A stretch of DNA of 64,000 bases from CAWDVB01 sp963824105 (GCA_963824105.1 CAWGNN010000005.1:1-64000); one strand, 5' to 3'; shown: positions 36,733 to 46,132, counted from the stretch's first letter. A program made the numbers and translations. The notes: generated from the sequence alone by a model not told the origin.

Positions 36733-38520
36733 TCACCAGTAGACGGGGATCCGCGCGGGCTTCGTGCCGGTCGGGGGAACCGCGTACTTCTGGAGCACGT
36801 AGCTCATGATCTTCTTGAACGCCGGGCCCCCGGTCGAGCCGCCACCGAGCCCGTTGCGGTTGTTCTGCACCACCACGTACACCAGGAACCGAGGCTGGTC
36901 GGCGGGAGCGAAACCCGCGAACGAGACGGTCGTCGAGCCGTCGTAGCGGTTCTTCTGGAGGTTGAACCGCTGGGCGGTGCCGGTCTTGCCCGCCACCCGG
37001 TAGCCGGGGATGTCGGCCTCGGGAGCCGTGCCCTGCCGCGGGTTGGTCACCATCTCCATCATCCGGGCCACCTGCCTGGCCGCCTGCGCGCTCACCACCC
37101 GGCGCTGGACGGCGTCGGCCGAGCCGACCGTCTTGCCGTCAACGGTCTGTGCGCTCCCCTCGATGATGCTCGGCTGGATGTAGACGCCGTTGTTGGCGAT
37201 GGTGTTGACCGCGGCCGCCATCTGCAGCGCCGTCACCGCCAAACCCTGTCCGAACGAGATCGTGTCCTTGTCGAGCGGGACCCACTGCTTGTAGTTGCGC
37301 AGCACGCCTTGGGACTCACCGTTGAACCCGGCCCCGGTGAGACGGCCAAGGCCGAAGTGGCGCAGGTATGTCCACAGCTCCTGTCCCGAGAGTCGCTGGG
37401 CCGCCAGCAGGGTCCCGACATTCGAGCTCTTGGCGAGGATGCCGGTCATGGTCAGCTTCAAGGTCCCGTGCGGCCAGTAGTCGTGGATGACCTTTCCCCC
37501 ACGCTTGACCGTGCCGGGGACGGTGAAGTGGCTCGTCGGGGTGACCTTGCCCTGATCGATGAGCGCCGCCGTCGTCAGCACCTTCTCGACCGACCCCGGC
37601 TCGTAGGCGTCGCGCACCGACGGCTCCCCCAGCTGGGTGAGGGGATAGGAGGACGCCTTGTTCGGATCATAGGCGGGGTAGTCGGCCAGGGCGAGGACCT
37701 GACCTGTCCGGGAGTCCAGGACCACCGCGGCACCGGAGTCGCCCCGAGCCTGCTTCACGGTCCGGGCGAGGACCTGCTGGGTGTACCACTGCACATCGCG
37801 ATCGATCGTGAGCCGGAGGTCCTGGCCGTTCTGCGCCGGGACCACGCTGTTGTCCCCCAGCGGGATCCGGACTCCTCCGCTCTGCTCGAACGTCGCCGAC
37901 CCGTCGGTGCCCGTGAGGATGTTGTTGAAGTTCAGCTCCATGCCCTCGGCACCGACCCCGCTGGCATTGACAAAGCCGACGATGTTCCCCGCTACCTGCC
38001 CTGCCGGGTACACCCGCAGCGGGTCCCGCCGGGTGTCCACGCCGGCCAGGCCCTTGCCGGCCAGCTCGTCGGCGATCGCCGTGGCGGTCTGCGCCGGGAC
38101 CCGGCGAGCGAGGTACTGGAAGTGGGTGTCGGGCGCGGTGAGGTGGTCCAGGAGGGTGAAGTAGTCGAGGTTGAGCCGCTTGCTGATGATGGCGGCGATC
38201 GCCGGCGCGTCCGGCCCGACGAGGGTGGGGTCGGCGACCAGCATCTCCCCGTCGGCGGACTCCGCCAGCGGCTGACCGTTCCGGTCGGTGATCTCGCCCC
38301 GGCTGGCCGGGAGCGTCTCGGTGACGAGGTTCTCCGCCTCGGCCCGCGCGGCGTACGCCGAGGCGTCGATGAACTGGAGCTGGACCAGACGAGCCGCGAA
38401 GAGCGAGAGCGCCATCGCGATGATGGTGAAACCGACCGTCAGACGAGACCTCGATCGGGACCTGACCCGATCCAGCGGGCTCGGCTGCGGCCTACGCGAC
38501 CTCGGCCGACGTCGAGTCAC
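36733..38520 (-). CDS. ftsI: Septal class B penicillin-binding protein FtsI (PBP3)
   Basis: A 595-residue transpeptidase. A very basic N-terminus (about 1-28) precedes one membrane anchor (about 29-50) and the PBP dimerisation domain (LPASRGEITDRNGQPLA). The catalytic Ser is in EPGSVEKV, which fits the SxxK box; SSN is in AKSSNVGT and the KTG box is in VAGKTGTAQ. It cross-links septal peptidoglycan and pairs with FtsW. It follows the FtsL-like gene after 36 bp. Confidence 0.95.
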   Translation of the reverse strand: MTRRRPRSRRPQPSPLDRVRSRSRSRLTVGFTIIAMALSLFAARLVQLQFIDASAYAARAEAENLVTETLPASRGEITDRNGQPLAESADGEMLVADPTLVGPDAPAIAAIISKRLNLDYFTLLDHLTAPDTHFQYLARRVPAQTATAIADELAGKGLAGVDTRRDPLRVYPAGQVAGNIVGFVNASGVGAEGMELNFNNILTGTDGSATFEQSGGVRIPLGDNSVVPAQNGQDLRLTIDRDVQWYTQQVLARTVKQARGDSGAAVVLDSRTGQVLALADYPAYDPNKASSYPLTQLGEPSVRDAYEPGSVEKVLTTAALIDQGKVTPTSHFTVPGTVKRGGKVIHDYWPHGTLKLTMTGILAKSSNVGTLLAAQRLSGQELWTYLRHFGLGRLTGAGFNGESQGVLRNYKQWVPLDKDTISFGQGLAVTALQMAAAVNTIANNGVYIQPSIIEGSAQTVDGKTVGSADAVQRRVVSAQAARQVARMMEMVTNPRQGTAPEADIPGYRVAGKTGTAQRFNLQKNRYDGSTTVSFAGFAPADQPRFLVYVVVQNNRNGLGGGSTGGPAFKKIMSYVLQKYAVPPTGTKPARIPVYW

Positions 38521-38556
38521 CCAGCCTCCCCTCGCCTCGTGCGTCGACAGCCCCCC

Positions 38557-39123
38557 TCACGGGGAGGTCTTCGCCTTCTTTGTACCTGGGGTGGACCCGG
38601 AGCCGTCGGATGTCGGGCTCGGCTGCGGTTGTGTCGTGGATCCAGTCGGTGACGCGCTGGGTGAGGGGCTGGGTGAGGGGCTGGGTGACGCCGTCGAGGA
38701 CGTGGTGGCCTGGGGCTTCGACGCCCGGTGCGCGATCTGCGGGTCGCCCAGGACCTGTCCGTCGGGGAGCCGGATGAACGAGGGAGCGCCGAGTGGCACC
38801 ATGCCCATCGCCTTGGCCCGTCGGGCCAGCCGTTGGGGATCACGCAGCCGATCGAGGGCCAGGTTCAGCCGGTCCTCCCGCGCTTGCAGACTGCTCAGCT
38901 GCTGCTGCAGGGCGGTGACGCGGAACGACGCCGCGGCCATGTTCGTGTTGAACATCAGCAGCCCCACGACCCCGCCGATCAGCGCCAGCGCGGTCAGGAC
39001 CGCGAAGGGCAGCTGCGGAGGCCGGGTCAGGGTCCGGGGGACGACGGTGAGCCGGGCGCGCTGCGCGGCGGCTTCGGCGACTCGAGATGTTCGCGCCCTC
39101 GCGGCGCCGGACGTGCTGCTCAT
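38557..39123 (-). CDS. ftsL: FtsL-like septum-associated protein
   Basis: A 188-residue bitopic protein between rsmH and ftsI, the position of ftsL. A cytoplasmic arm precedes one membrane helix (about 39-59), then a leucine-zipper-like coiled coil (VTALQQQLSSLQAREDRL) and the DPQRLARRAKAMGMV segment seen in actinobacterial FtsL. A Ser/Pro/Thr-rich tail (about 135-188) with an S-P repeat is unusual. The start ATG at 39123 overlaps the rsmH stop by 4 bp. Confidence 0.85.
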   Translation of the reverse strand: MSSTSGAARARTSRVAEAAAQRARLTVVPRTLTRPPQLPFAVLTALALIGGVVGLLMFNTNMAAASFRVTALQQQLSSLQAREDRLNLALDRLRDPQRLARRAKAMGMVPLGAPSFIRLPDGQVLGDPQIAHRASKPQATTSSTASPSPSPSPSPSASPTGSTTQPQPSPTSDGSGSTPGTKKAKTSP

Positions 39124-40073
39124 GCCGCTCTCCGCACCCGCTCCGCGGCACGCAGTCGCACCGATGCCGCCCGCGGGTTCTGCTCCACATCCGCAGGGGT
39201 CGCCTGCTCGGAGCCCCGAGTGAGCAGCCGCAGCTCCGGCTCCTGCCCCGCGGGAACGAACGGCAGGTCGTCCGGGACGTGACTGCGCGATCGGTCGGTG
39301 AGCACCCGCTTGGTGATCCGGTCCTCCAAGGAGTGGTAAGAGAGCACCACGACGCGTCCACCAACGGCCAGGGCGTCGACGGCGGCGGGGAGGGCCCGCT
39401 CCCACACCGAGAGCTCCTCGTTCACCTCGATCCGCAGGGCCTGGAAGGTGCGTTTGGCGGGATGACCACCGGTACGACGGGCCGGGGCCGGGATGGCGTG
39501 ACGGATCAGGTCCACGAGTCGCGCCGAGCCGGAGAAGGGCTCCTTCTGACGCTCCCGCACGATCGCCTCGGCGATCCGTCGGGCGAAGCGCTCCTCGCCG
39601 TAGACCGAGAGGACCCGGGCGAGATCACGGGCCGGGTAGGTGTTGAGAACCTCAGCCGCGGTACGGCCGGCGGTCGGGTCCATCCGCATGTCCAGCGGTG
39701 CGTCCTCGGCGTAGGCGAAGCCGCGCTCGCGGAGGTCGAGCTGCATCGAGGAGACACCCAGGTCGAAGAGGACGCCGTCCACTGCGGGCAGGCCCAGGTC
39801 GGCGAGCACCTCGGGAAGCTGGTCGTAGACGGCGTGGACGAGGGTGACCCGGTCGGCGTACGGGGCCAGTCGCTCCCGGCTGAGCTCGAGAGCCTGGGGG
39901 TCCCGGTCGATCCCGACCACGCGGGCGTCCGGACAGGTGTCGAGGACTGCGACGGTGTGACCGCCCAGCCCCAGGGTGGCGTCGACGAGCACCGAGCCAG
40001 GACGCTCCAGGGCCGGAGCCACCAGGGCGAGGACACGTTCCAGCAGCACCGGCACGTGCCGCGGCGCGCTCAT
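39120..40073 (-). CDS. rsmH: 16S rRNA (cytosine1402-N4)-methyltransferase RsmH
   Basis: A 317-residue SAM-dependent methyltransferase. RHVPVLLERVLALV, VDATLGLGGHTVAVLD, IGIDRDPQALELS-type loop, LFDLGVSSMQLD, RGFAYAEDAPLDMRMD and VLSYHSLEDRITKR are diagnostic. It modifies C1402 in the decoding centre. It is the second gene of the dcw cluster; a 230-bp gap separates it from mraZ, where a short open frame ends by overlapping this start. Confidence 0.96.
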   Translation of the reverse strand: MSAPRHVPVLLERVLALVAPALERPGSVLVDATLGLGGHTVAVLDTCPDARVVGIDRDPQALELSRERLAPYADRVTLVHAVYDQLPEVLADLGLPAVDGVLFDLGVSSMQLDLRERGFAYAEDAPLDMRMDPTAGRTAAEVLNTYPARDLARVLSVYGEERFARRIAEAIVRERQKEPFSGSARLVDLIRHAIPAPARRTGGHPAKRTFQALRIEVNEELSVWERALPAAVDALAVGGRVVVLSYHSLEDRITKRVLTDRSRSHVPDDLPFVPAGQEPELRLLTRGSEQATPADVEQNPRAASVRLRAAERVRRAA

Positions 40074-40183
40074 CTGGTCCCGACTGGTCCGTCGGCGGGA
40101 CGGCGAGCGCCCCGGCTTTGTCGCGGGCAGGAGGTGGCGTCACCGGGAGTGGCGACGAAGGCACGAAGGACGGAGGTGTTCAT
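40070..40183 (-). CDS. Possible small coupled ORF upstream of rsmH
   Basis: A 37-codon frame (MNTSVLRAFVATPGD...) whose TGA stop overlaps the rsmH ATG by 4 bp, the same coupling used throughout this operon. The ATG at 40183 has only a weak GGGGTC ahead of it. The peptide is not recognised and has no domain. It might be a leader that lets ribosomes reach the rsmH start, or a chance frame. Confidence 0.3.
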   Translation of the reverse strand: MNTSVLRAFVATPGDATSCPRQSRGARRPADGPVGTR

Positions 40184-40303
40184 GGTTTCGACCCCAGACA
40201 CCTCGCCTGGCCAGGTCCGGCGTCCGCCCTGGGAGGTGGTCGTCTGGCACCGGGGAAGGTGCACCAGAAGACCGGGCGGACGCAAGGCCTCGCCATGCGA
40301 GGT

Positions 40304-40741
40304 TCAGAACCCTGGGAATACCTCCTCGGACTGGTCGGAGTAGGCCTGTTCGCTCTCGGAGAGGTAGGTCGACCAGGCGGTCGCGTCCCAGATCTCGACG
40401 TGATCGCGCGCACCGATGACGAAGCACTCGCGCTCCAGGGCGGCGTACTTGCGCAGATGGCCGGGGATGATCACACGGCCCTGGGCGTCGGGGACCTCGT
40501 CAGAGGCTCCGGCGAAAAGCATGCGCTGGTAGTCGCGAGCCCGGCGGTTGGTCATCGGTGCCTCGTCGAGGCGTCCGGCGAAGGTCTCGAAGCCGGGGAC
40601 GTCCCAGACATAGAGGCAGCGCTCCTGTCCCATCGTCAGCACCAGACCCTCCGCGAACCTCTCCCGAAACTTGGCGGGAAGGAACATCCGACCCTTCGCG
40701 TCCAGCTTGTGCTCGAAGGTGCCTGCGTATCCGCGATACAC
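40304..40741 (-). CDS. mraZ: Transcriptional regulator MraZ
   Basis: A 145-residue DNA-binding protein with two SpoVT/AbrB-like halves, each with the D-x-x-G-R motif (DAKGRMFLP and DAQGRVIIP). MraZ binds short GTGG-type repeats upstream of itself and represses the dcw operon. The GTG at 40741 (M-Y-R-G-Y-A-G) is chosen from its GGAGGTGGG ribosome site; the open frame continues upstream without family similarity. The repeats at 40851-40900 fit its own operator. Confidence 0.95.
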   Translation of the reverse strand: MYRGYAGTFEHKLDAKGRMFLPAKFRERFAEGLVLTMGQERCLYVWDVPGFETFAGRLDEAPMTNRRARDYQRMLFAGASDEVPDAQGRVIIPGHLRKYAALERECFVIGARDHVEIWDATAWSTYLSESEQAYSDQSEEVFPGF

Positions 40742-40850
40742 GGCCCACCTCCGCTCAGCTCGACTGGGTCGGTCCGGCCGTGGTGACCAGCGAACCCGCC
40801 GCGGAGCTCCCTCCGTGACCTGATCCGCACCACCGCGACCCTCCCTTCCT

Positions 40851-40900
40851 CCACTTCGCCCCACCGTACTCCACTTTCCACCACCGTCAACCACTTTTCG
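40851..40900 (-). promoter_or_regulatory. MraZ operator: five GTGG repeats every 10 bp, with embedded promoter
   Basis: CCAC (GTGG on the mraZ strand) occurs at 40851, 40861, 40871, 40881 and 40891, exactly 10 bp apart. Three of the five decamers end AAGTGG and two end CGGTGG. The array overlaps a possible promoter, TTGACG (40890-40885), 16 bp, then TACGGT. The first repeat lies about 110 bp upstream of the mraZ start. Known MraZ boxes are direct TGGG/GTGG-type repeats with a 10-bp period, so autorepression is likely. Confidence 0.85.
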
Positions 40901-41115
40901 ACAAAATCGTGGAACGCTTCCTCCCCCGGATTCGTCCGAGAGGCGGACCGGATGAGGCTCGGCCGACGGCACTCGGCAGGCCGAGGATGGTGACGGCTTG
41001 GTTGCGAAAACCCCCCTCGCTCTGGAACACCAGGCGGCTTCAGGGTTTGATCGGATGGGGGCAATCCCAGGGAGACCGCAAACTGCCCCGGCTCGGGCCG
41101 GGCACAGGAGGGCAC

Positions 41116-42123
41116 GTGGACACAACTTCGGATCGGCAGACCGAGTCCGCCGGGGCGGACGGCGGAGAGTCGCCCGGGCCGGCCCGGCTCGACGAGATCG
41201 CCGAGACGGCCGAGAAGATTCGCCGGAACGTCGACGCCGTGATCGAGGGCAAGACTGCGGTCGTGCTGACCTCGATCCGGGTTCTGCTCAGCGGTGGGCA
41301 CCTGCTCGTCGAGGACGTGCCGGGCGTGGGCAAGACCCTGCTCAGCAAGGCGCTGGCGACATCGATCGACGCCTCGATGCGCCGCATCCAGTTCACCCCG
41401 GATCTGCTGCCCTCGGACCTGACCGGGGTCTCGGTGTTCAACCAGGCAAACCGTGAGTTCGAGTTCCGGCCCGGCGGCATCTTCGCCAACATCGTGCTCG
41501 GCGATGAGATCAACCGTGCTTCCCCGAAGACGCAGGCCGCCATGCTCGAGGCGATGGAGGAGCGACAGGTCAGCGTCGACGGGACGACGTACCGTCTACC
41601 GGCGCCCTTCATGGTGATCGCCACGCAGAACCCCGTCGAGATGGAGGGGACCTACGCGCTACCGGAGGCAGAGCGGGACCGCTTCACCGCGAAGATCTCG
41701 CTGGGCTATCCGTCGGCCGACGCCGAGTTCGCGATGCTCACCTCCCGCGAGAGCGGGGACCCCCTGGACTCGATCGGGCCGGTGACCGACACCCGGCAGG
41801 TCGGTCGGCTGATCGCGGCCCTGGGGGGCGTCCACGCAGCACCCGAGGTCCTGCGCTACATCGTCGACCTGTGCTCCGCGACCCGCCGGCACACCGACCT
41901 GCTGCTAGGTGCCTCACCTCGGGCCACACTGCATCTGATGCGGATGGCTCGCGTGGTGGCGGTCACCGAAGGGCGCGACTACGTGGTCCCCGACGACGTC
42001 TTGGAGTCCGCCACGGCCGTGCTCGCCCACCGGCTGCTGCCGACACCTCAGGCCACGATGTCGGGCCGGAGCGTCGAGGACGCGCTGGCCCGCATCCTGG
42101 AGCAGACCCCCGTCCGCACATGA
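41116..42123 (+). CDS. MoxR-family AAA+ ATPase
   Basis: A 335-residue AAA+ protein of the MoxR group, chaperones that often work with DUF58 and other partner genes. Walker A is EDVPGVGKTLLSKAL, Walker B is VLGDEINRASPKTQ, and sensor region VIATQNPVEMEGTY is visible. The GTG at 41116 follows AGGAGGGCAC; the frame open before it has no family likeness. It is divergent from mraZ, and its stop overlaps the DUF58 start (ATGA). Confidence 0.93.
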   Translation: MDTTSDRQTESAGADGGESPGPARLDEIAETAEKIRRNVDAVIEGKTAVVLTSIRVLLSGGHLLVEDVPGVGKTLLSKALATSIDASMRRIQFTPDLLPSDLTGVSVFNQANREFEFRPGGIFANIVLGDEINRASPKTQAAMLEAMEERQVSVDGTTYRLPAPFMVIATQNPVEMEGTYALPEAERDRFTAKISLGYPSADAEFAMLTSRESGDPLDSIGPVTDTRQVGRLIAALGGVHAAPEVLRYIVDLCSATRRHTDLLLGASPRATLHLMRMARVVAVTEGRDYVVPDDVLESATAVLAHRLLPTPQATMSGRSVEDALARILEQTPVRT

Positions 42124-43349
42124 GCAGAGGACACCGGCTGACCCGGCTCACCACCCGTGGGAGGTCCTTCCTCGCCGCCGGCGCGGCGACGCTGACCCTC
42201 GGGTCCCTGGCGGGCCTCACCGAGCTGGTGCGCATCGGCGTGTTCGTCCTCGTCCTCCCCCTCGGCTCGATCCTGTGGGTCGCCCTCCGTCGGCACGGTC
42301 TGATGCTGACCCGCAGTGGCGTGCCGACCCACCTCCCCGTGGGCGACAGCGCCTCGATCGTGCTGCGCATCCAGAACCCTGCAACGCCGCCGACGGGGCT
42401 GCTGCTGATGACCGAGCGGGTTCCTGCTCCGCTGGGAGGCCCGCCCCGGTTCGCCGTGGAGTCCCTTCGCCATGGAGCGGCCCGCCGGGTCGGCTACGAG
42501 GTCCGTGGCGTCCAGCGGGGGAAGTACGAGGTCGGCCCCCTCGAAGCTCGCGTGGTCGATCCGTTCGGCTTCGTCCAGCGCCAGGAAGTCTTCCCCGGGA
42601 CCCGGACCGTGGTAGTGACCCCGAGGGTGGTGGACCTCGCTCCGGTCGCGCTCCCAACCGGACCCATCGGCGTGGGCGAGCGGAAGGCACGCCAGTTCCT
42701 CACCGGCAGCGCCGACGACAGCACCGTCCGCGACTACCGGCGTGGCGACGACCTGCGCCGGGTCCACTGGCGATCCAGTGCCCACCACAACGAGCTCATG
42801 GTGCGCAGCGAGGAGCAACCCTGGCGCTCGCGTGCGACGGTCGTCCTCGACACCCGGAGCCAGGCCTTCCCCACCCCGGAGGGTGCGGCGCACTTCGAGA
42901 CCGCAGTGTCCTTCGTCGCATCGATCGCCCTCCATCTGCTCCGGAGGGAGTTCACCGTACGGCTGGTGACCAACGACGGGACCCACCTGACCCGCGAGTG
43001 GCTCGACCGGCGATCCAGCGCTTTCTCCGAGGGGGAGATCCTCGAGAACCTCGCCCTGGTGGAGCTGCGGGGCAATGGCTACCTGGCGTCGAACCTCGCG
43101 GCCGGCACCCGACCCGGCGATCTCACCATCGGGGTCTTCGGCGAGCTGTCCCGATCCGACCTGGTCCTGCTCGAGCCGCTCAGCGTCCCCGGCAGCTGGA
43201 ACATCGCCTTTACCACCGCGGGCGGCGAAGGACCCGGATCGCCCTGGGTCTGGGCGCCGGTGCTTCCCCACTCCGATCTGTCCTCGGAGTGGGTGGCCGC
43301 TGCGACCAGGCTGCGGACCGGCCGGCGGCCCACCCGGGAGACGGCATGA
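42120..43349 (+). CDS. DUF58 domain protein (MoxR operon)
   Basis: A 409-residue protein with two membrane segments near the N-terminus (about 17-33 and 36-54) followed by a soluble region with the DUF58 hallmark LTGSADDSTVRDYRRGDDLRRVHWRSSAHH, read in parts, and a vWA-like C-terminus. It is the usual middle partner in MoxR-DUF58-transglutaminase operons, whose joint role in envelope or complex assembly is not defined. It overlaps both neighbours by 4 bp. Confidence 0.9.
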   Translation: MSRGHRLTRLTTRGRSFLAAGAATLTLGSLAGLTELVRIGVFVLVLPLGSILWVALRRHGLMLTRSGVPTHLPVGDSASIVLRIQNPATPPTGLLLMTERVPAPLGGPPRFAVESLRHGAARRVGYEVRGVQRGKYEVGPLEARVVDPFGFVQRQEVFPGTRTVVVTPRVVDLAPVALPTGPIGVGERKARQFLTGSADDSTVRDYRRGDDLRRVHWRSSAHHNELMVRSEEQPWRSRATVVLDTRSQAFPTPEGAAHFETAVSFVASIALHLLRREFTVRLVTNDGTHLTREWLDRRSSAFSEGEILENLALVELRGNGYLASNLAAGTRPGDLTIGVFGELSRSDLVLLEPLSVPGSWNIAFTTAGGEGPGSPWVWAPVLPHSDLSSEWVAAATRLRTGRRPTRETA

Positions 43350-45631
43350 AGAACCGGGCAGCCGGGCGCGAGTGGCGGATAGCGATCCTGTCGGCGGCGA
43401 CGCTCGTCTTCGCGATCGCTCCGTGGACCGCCTTCGCCTGGGACTGGAACTACTACATCTGGCCTCTGGCCCTCGCTGCCGTTGCATTGACGGCCGCGTC
43501 GGCTGTCGGTCGATCCCTCAGCGTCCCCCGCACCATCGTCCTGCTCGCCCAGCTCATCGTCGCCTTCGAGGTCGTCCTCGTCTCCATCGTCGGGCGCTGG
43601 TGGCCCGGCGAGGGCGCCTGGGGGATCTTCAGCGAACGGCTCAGCGCGGCGGTGACCATCGCTCGCGAGTACGCCGCGCCCGTCCCCCACGGCGTCACCG
43701 GTCTCGCTCCCCTGATGATGCTGCTCGGTGTGGCCGTGATCGTGGTCTTCGACCTCGTCGCAGGCACCATGCGACGCCCGGGCTTGGGCGGGCTGCTGAT
43801 CCTTGCTGTCCTCACCACCACGGGCGCCCTGTTGGATGAGCCGTTGAACTGGGGCACGTTCGTCTTCGGCGCGATCTCTTTCGGCGCTCTGCTGGCGGCG
43901 GTTCGGGAGGCCGACCTGCTCGCGTGGTCATCCCTGCGCCGCGGGGACAAGGAGGCCGGGGGGCAGGTGGCCGAGGCGTTCAACACCCGGGTCGCGTCCC
44001 TGCGGATCGGCGTCACCGCAGCGGCCCTCGCGGTGATCGCCCCCCTCTTCATCCCGATGGTGGGAAGCGGCACCTTCTCGGCGCTGAAGACCAACAACGG
44101 CGGTTCCGGAGGCGCGGCCGGAGTCGGGCTCTCCAAGCCCTTCTTGGACATGAAGAAGAACCTGGTGCAGAGCAAGGCGATCCCCCTCGTGCGGATCAGC
44201 TCCCTCAAACGGCCCAGCTACTTCCGGATCGCCGTGCTCGACTACTTCGACGGCAAGGACTGGACACAGGGGCCACGCGACTTCGCCCAGCTGACCTCGA
44301 AGACCCGGCCGCCGGGATTGAGCAACTCGGCGCTGTCCGGGGAGGTGCTGACCTACCAGGTCACGACGATGGCCGCGTACGACGCCACCACACTGCCCGT
44401 CCCCTATCCCCCCGGCACCCTGCAGTCGCAGGCTCGATCGGTCGGGGGTGGGGCGACGGCGATGTTCGTCGACCCCGGCACCTGGGAGGTCGAGGCGAGT
44501 GGCGCGGGAGGGATGGCCTCGAACTACCAGTTCACCGTCAGCCAGTCCCAGCAAGTCATCGACCCCGCCGCGTTGAGCAAGGCACCCGAGGCCCCTGCCG
44601 GGATCCAGCAGCGCTACACCGAGCTGCCTGCCGACCTGCCGAGCTGGGTGCAGGCCACTGCCACCAAGGTGACCTCCGGCGCGACCTCGAAGTTCGAGGC
44701 GGCGCAGCTCTTGCAGGAGTGGTTCCGCTCCGCAGGTGGCTTCAGCTACTCCCTCGAGTCCGGCAGTGGCAGCGGCCTGGAGCAGTTGCACCGCTTCGTG
44801 TCGGACAACCCCGCGGACCGCGTCGGCTACTGCGAGCAGTTCTCCACCGCGATGGTGCTCTTCGGCCGCGAGCTGGGCATCCCATCGCGCGTCGTGGTGG
44901 GATTCTTGAATCCGGAGGCCAGCACCCTGGGCGGTTGGCAGTTCAGCACCAAGGACCTGCACGCCTGGCCGGAGATGTATTTCCCCGGAGCGGGCTGGGT
45001 CCGCTTCGAGCCGACCCCAGCGGCCCGCACGGGAGACGCCCCGGCCTACACCGCGCTCAACAGCAACGTCCAGCCCCCGCCTGTCGGCCCTACCGCCAGC
45101 AGGAGCTTGCGCCCGACGCCGACGCGGAGCCCGACGACCGGGCCGTCCACAGCGGGACGCTCCTCGGCGATCTGGCCCCTGGCGCCGGCATTGTGGTGGC
45201 TGCTGGCGATCGTGGTCCTGGGGATCTTCGGCGGGCTTCCGCGAACCGCCGCGTGGGCGCTGCGGCGCTGGCGCTGGCGCCGTGCGTCCACGCCGGCAGC
45301 CCGGGCCGAGGCAGCCTGGCGGGAGGTCGTCGACCTTGCCGAGGATCTGGGCTATCAGCCCTCCGAGCCCACCCCGACGCTGAGACGGACAGCCACCGAG
45401 CTCTCACGGGAGGTCACGATGACCGACCCGGTGGCCGGGCCGCCGACCGCTGCGGCACTCTCCCGGCTCGCCCTCGAGGTCGAGGCCGCCCGCTACTCAT
45501 CGCACTACAGCGGACTCGGCACCGTGGAGGCCGATCTCGACAAGAGCCGGAAGGGTTTGGATGCCAGTGCTGGGCCGTACCGGAGACGGCGCGCCACCTG
45601 GTGGCCGCTCGCGGCCTTCCGGCGGCGCTGA
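43346..45631 (+). CDS. Membrane-anchored transglutaminase-like protein
   Basis: A 761-residue protein. Five or six N-terminal membrane helices (about 12-235), an extracytoplasmic region with a transglutaminase-like domain, a Pro/Thr-rich linker and a further membrane helix (about 612-630) are seen. The catalytic Cys is C496 in VGYCEQFSTAM and the His is H539 in DLHAWPEMYF, followed by the WVRFEPTP strand. It is the third member of the MoxR operon. The substrate is unknown; transglutaminase-like folds may cleave or cross-link peptide bonds. Confidence 0.9.
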   Translation: MKNRAAGREWRIAILSAATLVFAIAPWTAFAWDWNYYIWPLALAAVALTAASAVGRSLSVPRTIVLLAQLIVAFEVVLVSIVGRWWPGEGAWGIFSERLSAAVTIAREYAAPVPHGVTGLAPLMMLLGVAVIVVFDLVAGTMRRPGLGGLLILAVLTTTGALLDEPLNWGTFVFGAISFGALLAAVREADLLAWSSLRRGDKEAGGQVAEAFNTRVASLRIGVTAAALAVIAPLFIPMVGSGTFSALKTNNGGSGGAAGVGLSKPFLDMKKNLVQSKAIPLVRISSLKRPSYFRIAVLDYFDGKDWTQGPRDFAQLTSKTRPPGLSNSALSGEVLTYQVTTMAAYDATTLPVPYPPGTLQSQARSVGGGATAMFVDPGTWEVEASGAGGMASNYQFTVSQSQQVIDPAALSKAPEAPAGIQQRYTELPADLPSWVQATATKVTSGATSKFEAAQLLQEWFRSAGGFSYSLESGSGSGLEQLHRFVSDNPADRVGYCEQFSTAMVLFGRELGIPSRVVVGFLNPEASTLGGWQFSTKDLHAWPEMYFPGAGWVRFEPTPAARTGDAPAYTALNSNVQPPPVGPTASRSLRPTPTRSPTTGPSTAGRSSAIWPLAPALWWLLAIVVLGIFGGLPRTAAWALRRWRWRRASTPAARAEAAWREVVDLAEDLGYQPSEPTPTLRRTATELSREVTMTDPVAGPPTAAALSRLALEVEAARYSSHYSGLGTVEADLDKSRKGLDASAGPYRRRRATWWPLAAFRRR

Positions 45632-45663
45632 ACGAGCCTGCGCATGCCCGACGGACCGAGCCA

Positions 45664-45708
45664 CCCAGGGTTCGGCAGCCCAGGGTTCGGCAGCCCAGGG
45701 TTCAGCAA
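45664..45708. repeat. Three 15-bp tandem units in a convergent gap
   Basis: CCCAGGGTTCGGCAG is present twice exactly (45664-45678, 45679-45693) and a third time with changes (45694-45708). It fills the 99-bp gap between the converging transglutaminase and DUF3040 genes. No hairpin terminator was recognised here. Confidence 0.75.
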
Positions 45709-45730
45709 CCCGGGGTCAGCGATTCGGGGC

Positions 45731-46132
45731 TCAGAAGCCGCCGTTCTCCCGGCGACGACGCCAACGGTCCTCGAACCGCTCGCTGATCCCCTGACGCTTG
45801 GGGCGGTACTTACGGCCGCCGTCGATCACGCCCAAGCCGGAGGGGTGCTGGGTCTGGATGACCGCAGGACTCCGGAAGGCCATCAGCCCGAAGTAGGCCG
45901 ACACCAGCATGGTGACGAAGCCGGCCACACCGACGAACGTCTGGCGCATCACCGCCCCGGTCATCAGGACCGTGACGCCGACCAGGAAGAGGATGGCGGC
46001 AAAGATGACCCGGCGGCGAGAGGCCGCGGCGCGATTCCTGCCGCGCATCGCCGAGGCGAGCTTCGGGTCCTCGGCAGAAAGCGCCCGCTCCATCTGCTCC
46101 AGCAGACGCATCTCCTCTTCGGAGAGTGGCAC
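45731..46132 (-). CDS. DUF3040 membrane protein
   Basis: A 133-residue protein with the DUF3040 opening PLSEEEMRLLEQMERAL followed by two membrane helices (about 43-61 and 67-86) and a basic tail. The family is widespread in actinobacteria and of unknown function. The GTG at 46132 has a GGGAGG ribosome site 5 bases away, while the longer open frame lacks similarity. Confidence 0.9.
   Translation of the reverse strand: MPLSEEEMRLLEQMERALSAEDPKLASAMRGRNRAAASRRRVIFAAILFLVGVTVLMTGAVMRQTFVGVAGFVTMLVSAYFGLMAFRSPAVIQTQHPSGLGVIDGGRKYRPKRQGISERFEDRWRRRRENGGF

Noticed and set aside
42275..43345. N-terminal extension of the transglutaminase frame
   Set aside because: The open frame overlaps DUF58; the membrane protein clearly begins at ATG 43346, which overlaps the DUF58 stop.
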